DNA from: Thelonectria olida
Lineage: Eukaryota; Ascomycota; Sordariomycetes; Hypocreales; Nectriaceae
Assembly (NCBI GenBank): GCA_020736575.1
Contig: JAGPYM010000019.1
Location: forward strand, 660,034 to 724,033
Length of the DNA: 64,000 nt
Reading direction: 5' to 3'
A program made the translations under genes and the position numbers. This document shows positions 1-10,965 of this stretch, piece after piece. The notes beneath the pieces are model-generated. The model had not been told where the DNA came from. It made no database searches and was given only the letters and a program-made list of their open reading frames with translations. Numbering within the stretch: the first letter of the stretch is position 1; each line of letters opens with the position of its first letter.

Positions 1-78
1 GAAAGATACGGCGCGGAGTGACCAACACATTAGGGGGCCACCAGGGGGGGCAAGGGGGGGCCAACTCCAAGTACTTAC

Positions 79-401
79 TCTCGGTTCCACCTGGACCCGT
101 ACTCGCTGGGAATAAAGCGCTTCGTGAACGAAGCCCGCTTGGCGGCTTCGATCAGATTGGCCTGGTTCTGGCCCGCCTCATCAGTGGAGAGGGAGAGACC
201 AGAAATGACCGTGTTGACCTGATACTTGTCTAGCGTCGCAGCTAGACCATCGATATCATTGTAATCAACTTGCACCGTCTTCGACTCTGCAGACGGGTTG
301 CGGCTGAGAATGATGTACTCATGCTTGTTTCCCACGGCAACGGTGTCTGCAATAACCTTGCCCACGCCGGAGGAAGCTCCAGCAACAGCGACACAGACCA
401 T
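79..401 (-). CDS. NmrA-like / isoflavone-reductase-like oxidoreductase, first exon (gene runs off the window)
   Basis: The exon starts with ATG at 401 and reads about 107 residues. Residues 4-16 form a beta strand followed by the glycine-rich GASSGVGK turn, a Rossmann NAD(P)-binding start of the NmrA/isoflavone-reductase type, and the exon ends in FIPSEYGSRW, where this family has its conserved F.PSEFG motif. A consensus donor (GTAAGT on the minus strand, + positions 73-78) ends the exon, so the next exon lies beyond position 1. Family members are about 300 aa soluble NAD(P)-dependent reductases or redox-sensing regulators; which applies here cannot be told. It lies downstream of the MFS and SDR genes in the same orientation. 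Confidence 0.75.
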
Positions 402-1920
402 TTTGGTTGATGTTGGTTTTGGTTTAAGGATAAGGCATCCACGGGAGCGGACAGCGAGACGATGGCTTAAGTTATGAGAAGAAACTATGTGTAGTGATAT
501 AGAAGGAAGCGGTTGTGAGTTATATGGGATGCCATGTGTAGTTATAAAGAACGAGAGGGGGGAAATGGACGGCCATCGAAGTCAGCTCTGTTTCTCTCAG
601 TCCCATTGATACTAAGTCCGCAGTGGAGTACTTGGTCTATGCTTTCTTCGCCCATTATATGCCGATGCTCACTCGGGCTTGATGTGTGCCGTGGAGAAGG
701 GGCATAAACGGTTCTCAAGTGCAAAAGGAGGCAAAGCCCGTACCGTTCGCTTCCTCCGATCAGTGTCTACTGGTCCGCCAACTCGGGAATTGGAGGGCTC
801 ACTATGCGAGGTCCGACCGCGGACCATATGGATAGAAAGCTAAAACCTACCCCCTTTGAAGCGCGGCCGCACCGCCCGCGTCGTGAGTTGGTGCGGGATT
901 GACTACGTTAACTCCGTTTCATCGTCGTTGTAACTTTCGGCCACCTGCTCCGGACTTATCGGGAAATATTCACTCATTCTCCGGCCCATTGCAGGAGGAT
1001 AATATTGTCTGATCGAGGAGTTGTGAATCTGGAGCCCGGTCCAGCATCGCCAGTACACCCCCGTTGACGTCGCCAAGCTAGAGACACTCCATCACAAAAG
1101 TCAAAATGGTCGCTGCTAACCTCACTCTCCCCGCCTCCCGCTCCATGGCACATATGGCGCCAGGAAACATGACTTAAACAACTGGCAGCTGAGTACGCCC
1201 ATGCGCCCCTCCCCATGCCTCTAGACAAGACCAACCCAACCCTAGAGCAGAGCTGTATCACCCTTAGTTGAATGGCTTTAATTAGTATTTTATTAGTATT
1301 TCATTCCACAGCTAGACCGTTGATGTGACTGAGGCGCGGGGACTTGAGGTTTGAGAGTGGGTGTAGGAAAGTTAATCATTTGGAGGAGTCTAGCTGAGAT
1401 GGATAGAAGGCCGTTCCGTGCACTTTTAGAGCCTCCCTGTCCTGTATGAGTAATCAAAGAGGTTTAGTTGAGAAGCAAAAAGTAGATTGCATCTTCACGT
1501 TGCATTTTGGGCTAGGGTTGCCGGGCGGGACACACAACGGAGACCAATGTGTGTTTCATCAGGAAACTCTGTACGTTACTACACTAGTTTGTTTGAGCTT
1601 ACATAGTACACTCAAGTCGAGCCAGTCACCGGTGAATAGCATAGGCCTAAATGGAATGAAATTGTTGCGCGAGTATTCTTTCTATGTTGTGCTCTCCCGT
1701 CTTTCTTGTCTCTTTTAGCTGCAAGCTGCCAAAGGGAGATAATTATAACCGTGAGCTTACATGACCATTTTGCTACAACCAAGACAAAGGAAACTAGCAA
1801 CGTGTGCATATTACCATGGCCACTGCATCCCAAAATGAGCGCACTGGCTATAACTCTGTGCTCGGTTCATTTTCGAGTCAAGCCTGTTCAACGCCTACTA
1901 TTACCACTTACATTACCTCC
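402..1920. other. Intergenic region, 1.5 kb
   Basis: No supported gene seen on either strand. It holds the 5' flank of the NmrA-like gene (minus) and the 3' flank of the MFS gene. A GCGGCCGC motif lies at 862-869, about 460 bp upstream of the NmrA-like start. Confidence 0.5.
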
Positions 1921-3825
1921 CTAGGCTGCACCACCACTCTCCTTCGGTGCTTCGCGACTAAGCCTGTCCCATCGCTGCAAGAGGCTTACCACGAAAGCAA
2001 GGCCGACGCCTCCAATACCAACCGCGAAGGCCCCCTTGATGCCCGACATGTAAGCGCTGAGGATACCATTAAGCTGGTCGGCTGGGAAGGTTGCGCGGAC
2101 CTCCGTGGCGCCAGTGGCAAGAAGCTGGAGTGGGTTCACACCGGGGGCGTCGCTGGCCAGCACATCTAACATGATATTGACGAATGCGGACTGGGCGGCC
2201 GAGACAAAGAAGGCCCCCCCAATGGTCTGGAAGACTAGCGGTGCATGCTCGTAAGTGGTGGACATTCAACGGGTTTCGGTTCTGTAAAGGAGACTTACAT
2301 AGGATGATGGCCGTGACTGAAGACAGTGTTTCCGGCGTGGATGTTGCCTGCCCGATGATAATGGGGATTTGCAGCGAGAGGCCCCAGCCGAGTCCTCCGA
2401 GTACCTGATAGCCTATCCATTTGCTTGAGCTTGACCCGATGTCCAAGGTGTAAAGCAAGCCCGCAGCAACTGTTGCGATGGCTGCTCCAACGGGGATTAT
2501 CGGCGCCGCAATACCCGTCATGGAAATGAAGGCGCCGGAGGAGATCGTGGCAATTGTGATAGTGAGGATCAGCGGTAGGTTGCGGATTCCTGAGGCGGTA
2601 GGACTGGTGCCGTCAATGCTCTGGAAGTAGATGGGCAGATAATAGATAGCCAGAAAATAGGGGCCAGCCAAAAGGAGGGCCAAGGCTGAGCTGGCCCAGA
2701 TATGACGGTCCCGTATCAGCCCAGGGGCGAGCATGGCCCGATCGCCCTGGGAGTACTCCCACACGGCGAAGGCAATGGCGATAAGTACAAAACCAACAAG
2801 CAGACCGATCACGACACCAGAGTTCCAAGGGTGAGTCTGGCCGCCATATTGTAGAGCCAGAATGTAGGCAATGATGGCGCCCATGACCAGGGCCACGCCG
2901 ACAAAGTCCATCTGTAGTAGCTTTTCGGCCAAGGAGGCGACAGCGGGCTTAGCCTGCGGAGGGGTTCGGAAGAAGAACATGATAATAAGCGCAGAGAGGC
3001 CACCGATCGGGAGGTTGATGTAGAAGCACCACCGCCAGCTGACCTTGTCTGCAAAGGCACCGCCGACCAACGGCCCCACGACCGAGGCAATGCCGTACGA
3101 TGCACCGATTATTCCTGTAAATATGGGCCGGCGGGATTGCGGCACGGAGAACGCAACCAGTGTGTATGAACCAGAACCGATCCCCGCTGCGCCAACACCA
3201 GCGATAGCACGGCCCACGATTAAGGCCGTTGAACTTGGTGCCACGCCGCAGATCAAGGAGCCAAGTTCGAAGATAAGTATGGACAACAAATAGGAAGGTT
3301 TCAGTGGGAAGAACTTGTAGGCTTTCCCCCCTGTATGCGCGCACATGGTTAGAATGGACGTCGTTTGGAAACCAGATATGGAGAGGCCCGTCATTGTAGG
3401 CAGACTTACATGCTGATTGGAAGCCGCCAACACACATGAAGAAGGCGGAACCGTACCAAGATACATCGTCCAGGCTGTGGAACTCATCCGTGATTTTGGG
3501 GATGGCTGTGGCTATGATGGTCTAGCTGTGCTTAGCGAACGGTGTGTATGCTATGGACATAGTAGAACCTTACCATGTCCAGAGAGACAAGGAAGATACT
3601 GAGGACCAAAGCAAGGACAACAAAGACCAGACGAGGCCCAGTCGGATATGCCTCCTCGAGCAATAATGCGGCGCCGTCCTGCTTAGCTTCCACCTCCTTC
3701 TTCGCGCTGAGAAAGAATGGGTCTCGGGGGCTGTCCGAGTCATTCTCTGGGGTTAGAGTAGGAGCCTGCGAGTTGGGTAGCGGACCCAACATCTCCTGAG
3801 ATGTTCCTTCGGGCGAGAGAGCCAT
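1921..3825 (-). CDS. MFS transporter, DHA2 (14-TMS drug:H+ antiporter) type
   Basis: Four exons (3574-3825, 3410-3521, 2299-3330, 1921-2234) join in frame to 569 aa, the usual size for fungal 14-helix DHA2 pumps. Introns of 52, 79 and 64 nt have GT-AG ends; splicing restores [10 protein letters not shown] at the end of TM1, a W-G-K junction, and L-F-F-Q-T-I-G-G. A hydrophilic N-terminus of about 65 residues precedes TM1. [15 protein letters not shown] and the antiporter motif [10 protein letters not shown], followed by [11 protein letters not shown], are characteristic of the family. Such proteins export toxic metabolites or drugs across the plasma membrane or vacuole membrane. It sits with SDR and Zn2Cys6 genes, suggesting export of a product of that locus; substrate unknown. 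Confidence 0.9.
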
Positions 3826-4857
3826 TGTTGCTGGGTCCGAGGATGAGGTAGGAGTCCGACTGCGACGGAGACGTTGGAAAAAGTCGCTTCTTTTGAGATG
3901 GTGTTTGAAGGAGTTCGAAGTTCATGGAAACTATGATGGGGATAAGAACCAAATATATCTTTTCAAGTGGCTATCTTAGAGCAAAACCAACGTTGTGGCC
4001 GACGCTCCCTCTGGACATTGGAAAAGCAAAGTCCGCCAGAGCAGAGCCACAAACACCGTTGTTCCGACATGGTAGTCGGCGGGGGGTCAAACTCCGCTGC
4101 GCTAGACGAAAAAAAACTATACATATTTAATCAGTTGCTAATTTAATTATTGATTCTGGGAGTCTTATGAAAGACGAATGTTAAACGTGATGCTGACGAT
4201 GTGGTGGAGACGCGGGATGTCGGAGTTATTCCAAGCCCGCGCCGCGCATCTAATACTCTAGGCTTACCGCCAACATCAGCGGCCGGGTCGGCCGCGCCAG
4301 CCGCCTGTGGCCAAACACGGCCGGCTCAGGGTCGCAGTACAACGCGGATCTCGTCAAGGAAGCCGCCTCAGTCAAGAGGCGGTGCGTAAAGTACTCTGCC
4401 TCTCGAACGCGTAGAAAATGGCAGGGGAGGAGACTAAAGATACATATGGCGGAATAACCTGCCTCAGTTGATCACTAAGTCACCGTGGCGAACGCGTTGA
4501 TAGCGGACATAGCGCCGCAGCCCGACATCAACAGCTCGTCCTTGCAGCAGGCGTATTGTTGCAGTGGAACCAGAGTCAAAGCAAGTCACTGTGGTTGTAT
4601 TCCGATTCCCGGCGAGTCATGGTGTGTCAGACCGCCAACGTCGGAATCACCGGCTGTTTTTCTGTATTCTTTAGTTCAAACATCAGGGGGTTGCAACTGG
4701 AACAAGTCGACAGAGCTCTCGTTGAAGCCTGCGGAGGCGTGCTCGATACAACAAGCCTAGGGAAGTCTAGTATATATACATCAGAACCGGGAGGAATCAT
4801 TCTCGTTTGCACAGTGCTCCTGCCCGGAAGACTGTGTGTCCAGGTTCCAACCGCCAA
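3826..4857. other. Intergenic region, 1.0 kb, upstream of MFS gene
   Basis: Promoter side of the MFS gene and 3' side of the SDR gene. No gene supported. It contains a GC-rich patch with three CGGCCG motifs (4280-4323). Confidence 0.5.
4280..4323. promoter_or_regulatory. Cluster of three CGGCCG sites upstream of the MFS gene
   Basis: CGGCCG occurs at 4280-4285, 4289-4294 and 4318-4323. CGG/CCG inverted half-sites are what Zn2Cys6 dimers commonly bind. The cluster is about 460-500 bp upstream of the MFS start codon. Binding is inferred, not shown. Confidence 0.3.
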
Positions 4858-5805
4858 TCACGACTGACCCGTGGCCAAGAATGCGTCGAGCTCCTTCTGA
4901 GTCCAGTCCCACAAGTCTTCTGCAAGCATCTGGCCCTTGGTGTGAGGACTTCCTTTACCAGTCTCTCCGATGCGAGAGTAATACTCTCCGCTCTTGACAT
5001 CCTCGACTGTGCACGCCCACAGCTGCGCCTTGACTCCCTCCTCAACCGAGACCCCCATGATGGGGGACAAGACAGACAGAATCACACGGTAGGTCAAGTT
5101 GTTTTTACCCATCACCTCTGTCAAACCTGTTCTCACCATTCCTGGATTTACAGATGCTACCCTAATATCGGGGTACCTGTAGGCCAGCTCCTTGGCGTAT
5201 AAGATATTGGCTAGCTTGCTCTGGCCATACCTTTCGACTGCTGAGATGGAGCTGGCGTCGGTCCTGAGCGTGTCAAATATAATCCCCGCCAGCGGCGCCC
5301 GAGCATGTGAGCCTGATGTCAGACTCACGATGCGGACTTCCCCCGGCCGCGTCTGCAGGGCCGTTTGCTGCATGATCGGCAAAAGTAGCCTGATAAGGAG
5401 AGCGTGGCCAAGGAAGTTTGTTCCGAATTGTAGTTCGTACCCGTCCTTGGTGAGACCCTCTGGATGGGCCATGATACCTGCGTTGTTCAACAATATGTCG
5501 AGCCGAGACGATGATTTGAGAAATTGACATGCCGCGCGCTGGACTGACGCCAGAGAGCCAAGGTCTAGCTCCAAGATACTGATGCGGACACTCGGAACAG
5601 ACTTCGCGACTTCATCAACTGTTTTCTGCGCTTTGGAAACATTACGTGCGGCGAGCCAGAGGTGGCCAGGATCATGCTTTGCGAGCTCCAAAATCGACTG
5701 CTTGCCAAGGCCTGCGGTACCGCCTGTGACCAGAATTACTTTATTAGTAAGTGGTGGGATGTCTCTTGCCGGGGTGAATGAGATTGGTGCCGAGCATGTT
5801 GCCAT
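4858..5805 (-). CDS. Short-chain dehydrogenase/reductase (SDR)
   Basis: Single-exon frame; the likely start is the ATG at 5805 (315 aa, A at -3), because the 36 residues that an upstream in-frame ATG at 5913 would add look unlike a domain. Visible classical/extended SDR features: KVILVTGGTAGLGK cofactor loop (residues 22-35), LDILLNNAG, an active-site Ser in IVSLTSGSHAR, and the catalytic YGQSK (YxxxK). The size and the NFLGHALLIRLLLP segment resemble fungal WW-oxidoreductase/retinol-dehydrogenase-like SDRs that use NADP(H). Substrate is unknown. It is transcribed divergently from the Zn2Cys6 regulator across a 0.69 kb promoter and in line with the MFS gene. Confidence 0.9.
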   Translation of the reverse strand: MATCSAPISFTPARDIPPLTNKVILVTGGTAGLGKQSILELAKHDPGHLWLAARNVSKAQKTVDEVAKSVPSVRISILELDLGSLASVQRAACQFLKSSSRLDILLNNAGIMAHPEGLTKDGYELQFGTNFLGHALLIRLLLPIMQQTALQTRPGEVRIVSLTSGSHARAPLAGIIFDTLRTDASSISAVERYGQSKLANILYAKELAYRYPDIRVASVNPGMVRTGLTEVMGKNNLTYRVILSVLSPIMGVSVEEGVKAQLWACTVEDVKSGEYYSRIGETGKGSPHTKGQMLAEDLWDWTQKELDAFLATGQS

Positions 5806-6493
5806 ATTGACTGGAGAGGAGAGGGGAGGAGAGAAGAACTTCTCTGGGAACGCCGAGGGTTGCAGGCAGACCTCGCCCAAGCTTGAGGCTTGCGGCCGAT
5901 GATGGGTTGGCACCTGTAGTCATTAAATATTAATGCCTACCAGTATGGGTAGCGCCTAATACCCTCCACTCCATGCTGGTTGTTCCAACTGCCCGGAAGA
6001 GTACAAAAATGTCCGCATCCTGCGATGCGGAACATGCGGCCGCAGTATCCGCACCTGGGGGCATCCGACACCGAGATTTGCGGCCGAAAGGCCCTAGCAA
6101 GCGCGGCCGCAGGCAGGCTTAAACGGGTCTCTAGAGCCAGCCGGTCTCGATGGTTTCCCGTAGCCGGGCACAGTACATCACAAAAGGGCACGCTACTGTA
6201 CCTGAAGCTGAAAGAGTCCACGTTAACAGGAACTGCTCTCGCACGAGGCGGAGGCACGTCCTTCGCACATGATGGCAAAAGCGTAAAGCCTCCAGCAAAT
6301 TAGATGAGTCTACGCATCAGGGGTACAGTGTCCGTCGGTGTGTACCGACCTCTTGACTGACACGAAATGATCCTAAAGTCACGTCTCGCCCGGCCTAGCA
6401 TACAGAATTCATCCCTTATCCGCCTGTTCATCCAAAAATCCGCGACAACTCTCGCAACCCCAACAATCATCGTTGCAGACGGCCAACTCTGCT
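5806..6493. promoter_or_regulatory. Divergent promoter between SDR and Zn2Cys6 regulator
   Basis: This 688-bp spacer separates the SDR start (minus) from the regulator start (plus). It contains CGGCCG at 5893-5898, 6037-6042, 6081-6086 and 6104-6109, two of them inside GCGGCCGC, and a perfect 7-bp inverted repeat CCGCATC-CTGC-GATGCGG at 6013-6030. Such sites fit autoregulation or cross-regulation by a Zn2Cys6 dimer; this is inference. Confidence 0.4.
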
Positions 6494-8100
6494 ATGTCTG
6501 ACTCCGTTGGAGCCTCACCCAGAGCAGACCTAGCGCCTGCGCGGCCTGCTCTTCAGCTTCGGAGTTGTTCTCGCTGCCGTCGGCGCAAGGTGCGATGCGA
6601 CCGCCGGAGCCCTTGTTTGAACTGTACGAGAAACCTGACAGAGTGCGTCTTCCCCGCCTCTGGAAGAGCGACGCGTTGTGACGACACCGGCGCCCCGACA
6701 CCGAAAAGAAAGCAGGCTCATCTGCTATCACGCCTTCGAAACCTAGAGTCTGTCGTGGATGTCTTGACAGCCCAGCCCCAGGGGCAGACAGAAAGCGGCT
6801 TCCCCGAGTCAGATGGCGCTGGGCGTGTCAGTCAAGGAATTGGCAGCGACAGCTGTGGTACCACGCTGGATGACGAAACTGCGGGGCTTGGGAAAGAATT
6901 CGGCCGTCTCGTCATCGATGAGAATGGGAGTGTCTATATTGGGAATCAGTTTTGGGCCGCTGTTCGCGATGAGGTATATAGCCCCTGGCCCCGGCCGAGT
7001 TCTCTTCTCCGGCCAGCATGGCATGGCCTTGTTATACTCACATTGGGATATACAGATCAACCAAATCAAGCAAGTCTTCGACGACGACGACAGGGATGGA
7101 GATACTTATTCGGCTGAATCTTCGTTCCTCAACGGATCATCCCCCCGCCACCTCGCTGGGCAGGGACGGGAGGAGTCCCTGCTCTTCCTGCTCTGGCAGA
7201 GTCGGGCACAATATGTGCACCTGAAGGATCTTCGCGCGTTTCCCTCCCAAGTGCCTATCATCTGGCAAACTTACATTGAGCGCGTTGACCGCTACAGCAA
7301 GATATTGCACGTCCCGACATTCGCGAAGAGAATCCAAGACTTCCAAGATGACTTCAGCAGGATGACTCCAGGTATCAAGGCATTGATGTTCGCCATCACC
7401 ATGTCCGCTGTCAACTCGATGAGTAATGAAGACGTGAGCGAACAGAAATTTCCCCTGTGACATGGAGGCTGATGAGGACAAGGTCAAGATGAAGTTACAT
7501 GCAGAAAAATCCGATCTTGTCGCGCGGTATCGCACCGGTACAGAAATCGCACTCGCCCGCGCCGACTTCATCAACAGCACGGAGCTCGACGTAATCCAGG
7601 CATTTTCCATCTTCCTTGACACCGTTCAAACCATGGAGTCTCCGAAATACGTCTGGTCGATGACTGGTCTGCTCGCTCGGGTTGCCGTGTCAGCCGGGCT
7701 GCACCGCGATGGGTCGAATTTCCCAGGCATGAGCCCCTTCAACATCGAGATGCGACGGCGACTGTGGTGGAACATCTTGTTCATTGACGTACGCTCCGGA
7801 GTCGACCAGATTTCTGAGGCCTCTCTCCACGATGAGATGTTCGACACAAAGCTTCCGACGAACGTCAACGATAGCGACCTGGATCCCTGTATGAAGGTGC
7901 CACCTGTTGCCAAGAATGAGATAACTGACACCACGCCCATTCTTGTCCGTTCGGAGCTTTGGAGTCTGGCCCAGCGTACCAGCTCTTCATTGTCTGCGTT
8001 GAAATCGAAGCGTGGGGTAGATCCAGTGGAGGCGCTGAAGCTGCCCTATTGGAACAAGTTTAGAGCAAAGAATATATTGCTGTACGGAAAAACGTATTAG
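6494..8100 (+). CDS. Zn2Cys6 transcription factor with fungal_trans domain, possibly C-terminally truncated
   Basis: The start is the ATG at 6494. Residues 25-53 form a perfect binuclear cluster (C-x2-C-x6-C-x5-C-x2-C-x6-C, beginning CSRCRRRKVRC), followed by a basic linker and a short heptad-like segment. An 82-nt intron (6974-7055, GT-AG) joins RDE to INQIK. A second intron is most likely 7434-7476 (43 nt, GTGAGC...GAG), joining SNED to DKVKMK and removing a TGA; a 34-nt version ending at 7467 is also in frame, and a nonsense mutation is the alternative. The middle-homology region (RLWWNILFIDVRSGVDQ, AGLHRDG) is clear. With these introns the protein is 493 aa, shorter than the usual 600-750, and the last 25 or so residues look unrelated to the family. 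Probable local regulator of the SDR/MFS genes, possibly damaged. Confidence 0.75.
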
Positions 8101-9688
8101 GTATACAGTTAGGAACTCTAGCTCGGCGACACATCCTCGAGTTTCGACTAATAATGCATAAAGATTGAGGATCTCCAATCGGATGTAGTCCTCATCAATT
8201 GCATCTCGCCGTTCTTGCGAGAACGCCTCGCATCCTTCATCGGCAAGAAGTGGTGCCTCTGTTATCTCCACAACGCTCATTGGACGCAAAGCGAAGGTAG
8301 CCCAACCCGGATCGCCAGGGCTCGGCTTCTATCAGGCTCCGGAAGATTGGTGATTCTGCTCGAATTCCGGTCATATAGGTCTGTCACTCTGGTGGGTGCC
8401 TGGTCAATGGTTCGGTGAAGTGAGCCCAGGCTTTTCCCACTTTGAAGTTGTCCTTCGAGGATTTTAATACCGAGGAACATGCATTCGGCCCGGTTGACTA
8501 CGCGAGATAACAGTTCATCCCGCCAGAGATCACTTTTGTCGGTAATGTCCGGTTCACAATACTCCGTGCAAAACGCATAGCGACTTTTTTCACATCCTCA
8601 GGCCTTATCGGGCAATCGATTAGGGTCTAATAGGTCCCTAGTTCGCACATGCAAAAGCCATCTTGTATTTCGGGCTTATGGCGACTAGTAATGACAAGTC
8701 GCGACGGTTTTGAGACAGACTATTTCAGAAATGTGAAGAATTCCATAAGCGACTATCGACAACTAGCCCTCCAATCGTGCCCCATCCCGGCACACTCATT
8801 AAGGCCATTAATAATAACACGAGCTGGTATGCTCTATGGTATAGCTTTAAAAAGCCCTTTGATCTCTTTAGGGGATGCAGGGGGTTTTTCGCTGGTCTCC
8901 CATCGTACCAATGCATGCTCGGATGCCTGTTTGTTTCTAGAGATCAACTGGTAAGTCCAGGCTCGTACGATAACAAAAAGGTCTGCATGACTATCCGAAT
9001 CAGAGCATAAAAGGTGATAAGCAACAGTGCAGTTAGAAGATTGAAGGTATTGGATGACCTTAGCGCATAGGATTGTCTTGCTGCATCCAGCAGGGCCATG
9101 AATCCATAAAGATTTAGTGTAAGCTGATTTTGGCCTTTTCCATTGTTGGAACTCCTATTGCAGGTATCTCCAAATTGCCTCTGCACAAAATTCCCATATA
9201 TAGCCGCAGTCGACATAGTTCCTAGCCACTGAGGAAGCCCGTTCTTGAATTCATCTTGATTTATTAGCCCGTCTCCTATAGTGAAAGAAAACACGCACCG
9301 TTTCTACGCTTTCTGTCCCCCAAAAGAGCCTTCTCTAATGCCATAGACAGTTGTTTTATTAAGTCAAGGTTTCAAATTCATGTATTTCAACCATTTGGTT
9401 AGAGTTGCCCAGGCGACACAATAGATTCTATTCTCAGCAGGGGAGCTATACTTGGGCCTGCTTGTGCGAATTTACGCCATGCGTTTCGGATGGCTGCACC
9501 AAATCGTATATTCAAGCGCTAAAACGTTCTAGGTCTATTCAGAAAATCTTTCCTTATCCTGGAGAGTCCAAGTCCATCTCATTTCCGGGATATGGCTTTA
9601 TACTATTTCCCTAACTGCACTGGTCCTTTTACATGACCACAAGAACCATACAGTCGAGATGTTAATCCTACTATCAAAGGGTCCCATC
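8101..9688. other. Gene-poor stretch, 1.6 kb
   Basis: No confidently recognised gene. On the minus strand 8944-9294 is open but lacks an ATG at its beginning; it contains one hydrophobic helix (TFNLLTALLLITFYALIRI) and may be a membrane-protein fragment. The 8.1-8.5 kb part is where the missing C-terminus of the regulator would be expected, but no matching frame was found. Confidence 0.35.
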
Positions 9689-10000
9689 TCACAATACACT
9701 CTCCGTACCAGAATCAGTATTGCGGGTGCACTGGACGATCTTGTTAACTGTTTCACGCACTTTTGGATCATCAAGGGCCGAATGGTGCCCGTCCTTCAAT
9801 TGGTTGTCGCTGTAGCCCACGCGATCGCTCCATTGTTGTAACATAATGCGAGCGGCATCACGTTGGGCGAGCAGAGGTGGTGACTCGAATTCAGCATTCC
9901 GATACGACTCAAACCTCTCCTTGGCGTCCCGGGCGGAAGTCACTGGACCCGCTAGTCCGCCGACTCTAATACCAAGCCCGGCGGCCTCTGCAGCAGATCT
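9689..10000 (-). pseudogene. Fragment of an NLR/STAND N-terminal (HeLo-like) domain
   Basis: An open frame of 103 codons without ATG begins right after TGA (10001-10003). It reads AEAAGLGIRVGGLAGPV, then FESYRNAEFESPPLLAQRD, QQWSDRVG, and LKDGHH.ALDDP followed by VRETVNKI. As I remember it, this pattern resembles the N-terminal helical domain of fungal NACHT/ankyrin or STAND proteins (a G-rich hydrophobic start, a W-x-x-x-V-G motif, then H..LDDP). No NACHT or repeat part follows: the frame stops at 9689. It directly abuts the GH28-like pseudogene on the same strand, so this looks like a rearrangement junction. Confidence 0.5.
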
Positions 10001-10003
10001 TCA

Positions 10004-10965
10004 TCGCCGGCATTAAGAGCAATGCAACCCTAGAACAGGATTTGGCCTTCGCGATGGTCCAGAATGTCAACGTTGCGAATCAGCACGCCGTCCGTGGTTT
10101 CGGGGCTCTCGGGATTCCCGTGAGTGCCTATGTTGATAGGATGGGCAACACCGGCCCATAATGCCGAGTTCTGCAGAGTGATATTAGTCGTGCCGCCGTA
10201 CCACTGCCATCTGCGGTTGTAGATGGCCACGGAATCATCAGAGGTGCGCAGGAAGAGGTGGTCCATCAGGATATTATTACTGCAGAAGATATCGATGCCG
10301 TCGCCCCATTGGACTGAACTGATGGCCCGTACCTTCTTAATTACAACGTTTTTGGCCGCGTACGTCCTCGGTAGGACGTTGATACCAATAAAGCCTTCCA
10401 GGGTGATATTTCGAGAATGTGCCACGGGAATTTCAGCCCTTGAAGACGCGAGTAAGACACCGCGTCCTCGGATTGAAATATTGGTAGTGTTTGGGAGGTT
10501 GAACCCGCCGGTGGTCACTACGGCACCGCCTGCAACGTATACAGTCTGGCCAGAAGCCACGTCGACATTCCCCGATATTTTGTGAAGGCCTGGTCCGTAG
10601 TATATGACATCTGGGCTGTCCTTGGACGGCACGGCGTCCTCAATTTGGTTGGTAAAGAGGTGAAGACCGTCGAAAACATTGCCGTTAACCTGGAGGAAAA
10701 TATTGTATGGCTTAGTGAGTGTAAAGGCAACTGTATGGCGGGTTTTGCGAGGTACGATACCCAAGGTCTCGGGGCGAACGATGGCTGTCTTGATGTCGCT
10801 GTTCTTGTACGTCGCTGAGACTTTAACCGACAGAACAGCTAAGAGATAAAGGGTAAGACAAGCTTGAAGGAAGTGCAATTTGAAAATTTCTTCAGAGGGT
10901 CGAAGCTGTAAGGTCGTTGGTCGATGGATTCGTTGAAGAGCAAGACCCGTTAGGTTCATTAACAT
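10004..10965 (-). pseudogene. GH28-like right-handed beta-helix glycosidase, broken
   Basis: From ATG 10965 a frame of 311 codons reads a pectin-lyase-like beta-helix: VIYYGPGLHKI, QTVYVAGGAVV, IRGRGVLL, WGDGIDIFCSNNILM, TSDDSVAIYN, HPINIGTHGNPE. These Asp-rich strands match polygalacturonase-like (GH28-type) proteins that act outside the cell. The frame is interrupted by TAG at 10030-10032 where homologs have Gln (ILYQGCIALN type), and after the stop the family reading GCIALNAGDE continues for only about 10 residues before homology ends near 10003. The C-terminal third is missing. The upstream beta domain normally found in this family is also shortened. A CAG to TAG transition explains the nonsense codon. 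Confidence 0.65.

Noticed and set aside
974..1261. 95-codon minus-strand frame in the first intergenic region
   Set aside because: No recognisable motif; typical chance open frame in GC-normal DNA.
3331..3487. Alternative MFS start with an N-terminus from ATG 3487
   Set aside because: That reading runs through an intron (3331-3409); the spliced model from 3825 gives the conserved TM1 motif.
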